Of a stretch of DNA of 10,677 nucleotides, positions 7,364 to 10,677 are shown piece by piece (the first letter of the stretch is position 1; the number at the start of each line of letters is the position of its first letter). Source of the stretch: JADFSZ01 sp022560555 [NCBI: PVC group bacterium] (GTDB taxonomy: Bacteria > GCA-001730085 > JADFSZ01). The position numbers and the translations under genes were made by a program. The notes beneath the pieces were generated by a model. That model was not told the origin of the DNA, made no database searches, and saw nothing but the letters and a program-made list of their open reading frames with translations. The DNA lies in the NCBI GenBank assembly GCA_022560555.1, contig JADFSZ010000046.1:1-10677 (forward strand), read 5' to 3'.

Positions 7364-9205
7364 ATGTGCGGAATAGTAGGATATGTTGGGCCACGAAAAG
7401 CTTCTGACGTTCTTATCAAAGGCTTGAAGGATCTCGAATACCGGGGCTATGATTCGGCGGGCATCGCTGTGGTTGACAATAACCGGATCAAGGTCTCGCG
7501 CTGTAAGGGGAAAGTGGCCGGGCTCGAGCGAATTGTTCGAAAGGAAAAATATGATGGCGGCATAGGGATCGGACATACTCGCTGGGCCACACATGGGGCC
7601 CCTTCAGAAGAAAATGCCCATCCGCATATGGACAACAAGCATGAATTCGTTGTTGTTCATAACGGTATAATTGAGAACTATGTTGAGCTTAAGCGCAAAT
7701 TGATACGTGAAGGGCACCGGTTTCGCTCTGACACGGATACGGAAGTTTTGGTTCATTTGATCGCCAAGTATGCCCGACATGGATTTGAAGGTGCCGTTTT
7801 TCGCGCGATTCAAAATATCGAAGGGTCTTACGCATTCGGAGTTATTTCGAAAATTTATCCCAAAATGATGTTTCTCGCGAGAAAAGACAGCCCTCTGGCC
7901 ATCGGATGCGGTGTGAACGAAATGTTTATGGCGTCTGATGCTCTTCCCCTTGTTTCTTACACAAAAAAAATTGTTTATTTAGACGATGGTGAAGTTGCCA
8001 AAGTCGAACAAAATCGACTTCAAGTCAAGAATCTTAAGAAGCGTATCATTCGTAAAAAAATCCGCACGACGAATATATCAGCTCAGGATATTAAAAAAAG
8101 CGGGTATAAACATTTTATGCTGAAGGAAATTTATGAACAGCCGCAGGCCATTGAAGAAACTATTAAAGGGCGTGTTTTCGCGACAAAAGGAGAAATCGTT
8201 CTCGATGAACTGAATCTTCCTAAAAACTTTATAAAAAATATCGACCGTATCATTATTGTGGCCTGCGGAACGAGCTGGCATGCCGGATTGGTCGGCCGAA
8301 ACATGATTGAACGCGTGATCAAAATCCCTGTGGCCGTGGAGTATGCGGCGGAATTTCGTTACAAGGACCCCCTTATCTTATCAAAAAAGACCCTGGTGAT
8401 TGCCATCAGTCAATCCGGAGAAACTGCCGATACCAACGGAGCTGTTAAAGAAGCCCGAAAAAAGGGAGCCAAGGTTGTCTCTATTGTGAACGTTCTTGGC
8501 AGCACCATTGCCCGCGGGTCTGACGGGGTTATTTATACGCGGGCCGGTCCGGAAATTGGGGTGGCATCCACAAAAGCTTTTACATCGCAGTTAGTTGTCT
8601 TGTACATGCTGGCTCTTTATCTCGGAAAAATACGTAACAGCATTCCCTCCAAAGAAATTAAACGGCGTATTAATGATTTGATCCATGTTTCCGCAAAACT
8701 TCAGAATTTGCTCAAAGGATTTACGCGTAGCCAAATTATTAAAAAAATTGCCCTCAAATACTCAAAAAACAAAAACTTTCTTTATTTGGGAAGAGGAACG
8801 GGATTTCCGATCGCTCTTGAAGGAGCCCTGAAACTTAAAGAAATTTCTTATATTCATGCTGAAGGATATCCTGCCGCCGAAATGAAACACGGTCCGATTG
8901 CTCTGATTGATGCCAATATGCCGATTGTTGTTCTCGCGCTCAAGGGACGGCGATTTAAAAAAATTATGTCTAACATTGAAGAAGTTGCGTCCCGCGGCGG
9001 AAAAATCATAGCCATCGCTTCTGTAGGAGATAATAGCATCAAAAAGTATGTGAATGATGTGATATATATTCCCGATGATAGCGGCATCATGACGTCTATC
9101 TTAGCCGTTGTCCCATTACAGTTATTAGCGTATCATATAGCTGTTGCAAGACGTTGCAATGTGGATCAACCAAGAAATTTGGCCAAAAGCGTGACAGTAG
9201 AGTGA
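7364..9205 (+). CDS. glmS: Glutamine-fructose-6-phosphate aminotransferase (isomerizing)
   Basis: GlmS makes glucosamine-6-phosphate from fructose-6-phosphate and glutamine, the entry step to UDP-GlcNAc. The protein is 613 residues, close to the E. coli length. The N-terminal glutaminase domain (about 2-235) has nucleophile C2, exposed after Met removal; HTRWATHG (71-78); HNG (99-101); and SDTDTEV (122-128). Two SIS isomerase domains follow, with ACGTS (300-304), SQSGETADT (349-357) and GVASTKAFTSQL (399-410). By alignment to E. coli the catalytic residues are E493, H509 and K608. The ending DQPRNLAKSVTVE is the family's invariant tail. AAGGA (7354-7358) lies five bases before the ATG. The 26-base gap to glmM is too small for a glmS ribozyme, so control must come from elsewhere. 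Confidence 0.97.
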   Translation: MCGIVGYVGPRKASDVLIKGLKDLEYRGYDSAGIAVVDNNRIKVSRCKGKVAGLERIVRKEKYDGGIGIGHTRWATHGAPSEENAHPHMDNKHEFVVVHNGIIENYVELKRKLIREGHRFRSDTDTEVLVHLIAKYARHGFEGAVFRAIQNIEGSYAFGVISKIYPKMMFLARKDSPLAIGCGVNEMFMASDALPLVSYTKKIVYLDDGEVAKVEQNRLQVKNLKKRIIRKKIRTTNISAQDIKKSGYKHFMLKEIYEQPQAIEETIKGRVFATKGEIVLDELNLPKNFIKNIDRIIIVACGTSWHAGLVGRNMIERVIKIPVAVEYAAEFRYKDPLILSKKTLVIAISQSGETADTNGAVKEARKKGAKVVSIVNVLGSTIARGSDGVIYTRAGPEIGVASTKAFTSQLVVLYMLALYLGKIRNSIPSKEIKRRINDLIHVSAKLQNLLKGFTRSQIIKKIALKYSKNKNFLYLGRGTGFPIALEGALKLKEISYIHAEGYPAAEMKHGPIALIDANMPIVVLALKGRRFKKIMSNIEEVASRGGKIIAIASVGDNSIKKYVNDVIYIPDDSGIMTSILAVVPLQLLAYHIAVARRCNVDQPRNLAKSVTVE

Positions 9206-9211
9206 TGATAG

Positions 9212-9239
9212 TTCGGAGTTGGGTGTTCGGAGTTCGGAG
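9212..9239 (+). repeat. Heptamer array, unit TTCGGAG
   Basis: Four consecutive 7-base units lie in strict register: TTCGGAG (9212), TTGGGTG (9219), TTCGGAG (9226) and TTCGGAG (9233). The array starts six bases after the glmS stop. It contains no palindrome and no spacer, so it is neither a terminator nor a CRISPR array. Confidence 0.85.
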
Positions 9240-9255
9240 TCAAAAAAACAAACCA

Positions 9256-9283
9256 GAAACTAGAGACTGAAAACTGAAAACTT
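9256..9283 (+). repeat. Heptamer array, unit (G/A)AAACT(A/G)
   Basis: Four units lie in register: GAAACTA (9256), GAGACTG (9263), AAAACTG (9270) and AAAACTT (9277). The array is 16 bases downstream of the TTCGGAG array and ends ten bases before the ribosome site of the first pilin gene. The two arrays share the unit length but not the sequence. Confidence 0.8.
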
Positions 9284-9307
9284 GATATAGAACAAGGGGA
9301 TAAATTT

Positions 9308-9859
9308 ATGAACAAAAAAACAAAAAATTCCATTTACCATTTACCATTTACAAATCACGGATTTACAATGATCGAGATTTTAACAGTCGCGGCCATTATT
9401 GTATTGCTCGCGGCGATTTTACTTCCCGCTGTGGGCAAGGCTAGAGAGCGCGCGTATATTGCTAAAGGCAAAGCGGCGATTGCCGCGCTTGAAACAGCTA
9501 TATCCATGTATGAGTCAGATTTCGGATATTATCCGGGTGTGGATAAAGATACAGTCGGTGCCGGTACTGATACAGGAATGGGGAACATGATGGTCAACAT
9601 TTTGAGCAGTTATACTCTTTATCATGATGATTACCCAAAATGGCAGGGGCCCTATATGGAATTTAAGAGCACGGATATCAGCGGGACCTTCGGGGGGGGC
9701 AATCAATCCCTGTTGGATCCTTGGGGGGTTGAGTATCATTATCAAATCAATGGCCCCGATTATTCTCCGCGTGTACGGATTTGGTCTAATGGGCCTGATG
9801 GATCAAGCACAAGCTTGGATCAATCAACCCCACAGGATGATGATATCGGGAATTGGTGA
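9308..9859 (+). CDS. GspG-like type II secretion/type IV pseudopilin
   Basis: This is a prepilin-like protein of 183 residues. A basic leader of 18 residues ends in G18|FTMIE, the prepilin peptidase site with Glu at +5, followed by a hydrophobic helix (about 21-43) that anchors the subunit and packs the pilus core. The C-terminal half carries the major-pseudopilin hallmarks: LLDPWGVEYHYQ (135-146), IWSNGPDG (158-165) and the ending DDDIGNW. In GspG/PulG this loop binds calcium. The leader is partly encoded by a heptamer array (9330-9350). ATG 9308 is supported by AAGGGGA (9294-9300) seven bases upstream. The stop overlaps the start of the next pilin gene. Secretion ATPase, inner-membrane platform and secretin genes are not in this window, so the assembly system served is unknown. 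A free-standing pilin role is also possible. Confidence 0.85.
   Translation: MNKKTKNSIYHLPFTNHGFTMIEILTVAAIIVLLAAILLPAVGKARERAYIAKGKAAIAALETAISMYESDFGYYPGVDKDTVGAGTDTGMGNMMVNILSSYTLYHDDYPKWQGPYMEFKSTDISGTFGGGNQSLLDPWGVEYHYQINGPDYSPRVRIWSNGPDGSSTSLDQSTPQDDDIGNW
9330..9350 (+). repeat. Heptamer array, unit CCATTTA, inside the pilin leader
   Basis: Three exact copies of CCATTTA lie at 9330, 9337 and 9344, followed by CAAATCA, which may be a decayed fourth. Three units equal 21 bases, so they encode seven residues in the leader (about positions 8-15), just before the G18|F19 cleavage site. No in-frame start codon exists between the array and the cleavage site. Confidence 0.88.
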
Positions 9860-10362
9860 TGAAAAATGGGAAATGGGTAATGGGAAATGGTAAAAAAAGG
9901 AACGGGTATACACTGGTTGAGTTGATCACCGTGGTTGTGATTATCGGCCTTTTGACCCTGGCCTCGCTCCCGGCTTTCAATAATATGCGAAAAGGCGCTC
10001 GTCTGAAAGCCAGCGCCCGAAGAGTTACTTCGGCCCTTCGATACGCTAGACGGCTAGCCATCACGATGAATTCCATTTATTCTGTGGCTTTTAATCAAAC
10101 AAACAATACGTTTGGTGTGATTAACGGGTTTTCGGGATCCGATACGATCGAAAAAAGGTTTTCTTTGGATGAAACCATCTCGTTTGATAGTGACGGATAT
10201 CCTATAAAAAATTTCCCCAATGATATTGTTCAATTCAAACCGAACGGTAGTGCTAACAGAAAGGGGACTATATGGATCAAGAGTACCGATGGCTCCTACT
10301 TTCATATTACGGTTGTTAATACGTCCGGTCGTACGAGGATTTACCCCGGTGCGACGCATTAA
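9859..10362 (+). CDS. GspH/FimT-like pseudopilin
   Basis: This is a minor pseudopilin-like protein of 167 residues. The leader runs to G16|YTLVE, and a hydrophobic helix follows (about 18-38). The middle has an 'ARRVTSALRYARRLAI' helix (53-68), and the C-terminal beta-part has FKPNGSANRKGTIWI (126-140) and ITVVNTSGRTRIYPG (150-164). This is the GspH/FimT arrangement of 'F-x-P-x-G ... G-x-I ... GR-x-(R/K)-(I/V)'. Such minor pseudopilins sit near the tip of the pseudopilus. ATG 9859 overlaps the TGA of the upstream gene (TGATG), pointing to coupled translation. TTG 9853 in the same frame is possible but less likely. No strong Shine-Dalgarno is present. ATG 9880, inside the repeat array, is an alternative start giving a nine-residue leader. 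The leader is almost entirely built from the AAATGGG array. Confidence 0.83.
   Translation: MKNGKWVMGNGKKRNGYTLVELITVVVIIGLLTLASLPAFNNMRKGARLKASARRVTSALRYARRLAITMNSIYSVAFNQTNNTFGVINGFSGSDTIEKRFSLDETISFDSDGYPIKNFPNDIVQFKPNGSANRKGTIWIKSTDGSYFHITVVNTSGRTRIYPGATH
9864..9891 (+). repeat. Heptamer array, unit AAATGGG, inside the pilin leader
   Basis: Four units lie in register: AAATGGG (9864), AAATGGG (9871), TAATGGG (9878) and AAATGGT (9885). The array begins five bases after the start of the ATG at 9859. Each unit contains an ATG (9866, 9873, 9880, 9887). Only the one at 9880 is in the pilin frame. Confidence 0.88.
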
Positions 10363-10368
10363 AGGCTG

Positions 10369-10382
10369 TTATTGGTAAATGG
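10369..10382 (+). repeat. Short heptamer pair ending in TAAATGG
   Basis: TTATTGG (10369) and TAAATGG (10376) form two adjacent 7-base units in the spacer between the second and third pilin genes. TAAATGG is the exact reverse complement of the CCATTTA unit at 9330-9350. With only two units, one of them diverged, this is a weak case. Confidence 0.35.
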
Positions 10383-10442
10383 GGCAAATAATGAGGGGAC
10401 TAAAATACAATTAAACTCAACCCAAAATTCTTAAAACACAAT

Positions 10443-10677
10443 ATGATGAATCAAAAAATATCTATGAATTGCGAATCACGAAGATCGAATAACGGTTTCA
10501 CTCTGATCGAACTGATAACCGTAATAGCGATTATAGCTATTGTGGCCGGCTTGCTTTTGTCCGGCATCAGTAAGGGACGTGCTTTCGGTGTCAAAGCCAG
10601 CTGTGTCATGCAGCTCTCCAAAATCGAGCTTATGCTTCGCATGTATGCCGCGGATTGGCGGGATACGTATCCGTTTA
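10443..10677 (+). CDS. Prepilin-like protein, N-terminal part (runs off the window)
   Basis: The frame is open from ATG 10443 to the window edge, giving 78 residues. An 18-residue leader ends at G18|FTLIE, with Glu at +5, followed by a hydrophobic helix (about 20-43). The next segment, CVMQLSKIELMLRMYAADWRDTYPF, has the 'C-x-x-x-L-x-x-I-x-x-x-L-x-M-Y-x-x-D-x-x-x-x-(Y/F)P' pattern of the pilin-like proteins abundant in PVC bacteria, some of which carry DUF1559-type C-termini. The C-terminal domain is outside the window, so the subfamily is open. In-frame ATGs at 10446 and 10464 are alternatives, and no Shine-Dalgarno is evident. The leader contains a GAATnnC heptamer array at 10466-10493. It follows the GspH-like gene after an 80-base spacer. 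Confidence 0.8.
   Translation, partial: MMNQKISMNCESRRSNNGFTLIELITVIAIIAIVAGLLLSGISKGRAFGVKASCVMQLSKIELMLRMYAADWRDTYPF
10466..10493 (+). repeat. Degenerate heptamer array, unit GAATnnC, inside the third pilin leader
   Basis: Four units lie in register: GAATTGC (10466), GAATCAC (10473), GAAGATC (10480) and GAATAAC (10487). G, A, A and C at unit positions 1, 2, 3 and 7 are constant. The array ends two codons before the G18|F19 cleavage site. All candidate starts lie upstream of it. Confidence 0.7.

Noticed and set aside
9212-9283. CRISPR array after glmS
   Set aside because: Units are 7 bases and directly adjacent with no spacers, and no cas gene is present.
9853-9858. TTG 9853 as start of the GspH-like gene
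   Set aside because: It is possible in frame, but ATG 9859 overlaps the upstream stop in the common TGATG coupling arrangement and uses the preferred codon.

Overview
The window looks like chromosomal DNA of an uncultured Gram-negative bacterium, most probably of the PVC superphylum. Candidatus Omnitrophota is my first guess, from memory of gene order and pilin style rather than from any search. The reasons are a Thermotoga-type DAHP synthase at the head of an aroF-tyrA-aroA-cmk-rpsA cluster, a phosphohexomutase beginning near an 'SGVRGIVGE' motif next to glmS, and several short prepilin-like genes in a row. Composition is moderate in GC, and all genes are on the + strand.

Layout. Bases 1-120 hold the last 39 codons of uvrA. 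Bases 121-404 are an AT-rich spacer with a good sigma-70-type promoter (294-322), an octamer direct repeat at the likely transcription start, and a short C-rich patch that resembles a tRNA 3' end. Bases 405-4236 are a tightly packed aromatic and nucleotide block: aroF, tyrA (ATGA overlap), aroA and cmk (overlapping starts and stops). After a 106-base gap with a perfect nine-base Shine-Dalgarno comes rpsA (six S1 domains), then a glmM-type phosphohexomutase and glmS. Together aroF, tyrA and aroA cover the entry step, a step near EPSP/chorismate and the tyrosine branch of the shikimate pathway. cmk supplies CDP/dCDP. rpsA serves translation. glmS plus glmM make GlcN-1-P for UDP-GlcNAc, and hence for peptidoglycan and LPS.

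From 9206 to the end the character changes. Three type IV pilin/type II secretion-like pseudopilin genes follow (GspG-like, GspH/FimT-like, and a third that runs off the window), separated by loose spacers. This part is studded with short tandem arrays whose unit is always exactly 7 bases but whose sequence differs from array to array (TTCGGAG, AAAACTG, CCATTTA, AAATGGG, GAATnnC). Two arrays sit in the spacer after glmS. The other three each lie inside one prepilin gene, between the start codon and the prepilin peptidase cleavage site. Because 7 is not a multiple of 3, a gain or loss of one unit would move the mature pilin out of frame in two of the three genes. In the third gene the array itself supplies a start codon that is insulated from such changes. 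This heptamer/pilin association is the most unusual thing in the window. The rest is well-recognised housekeeping sequence.
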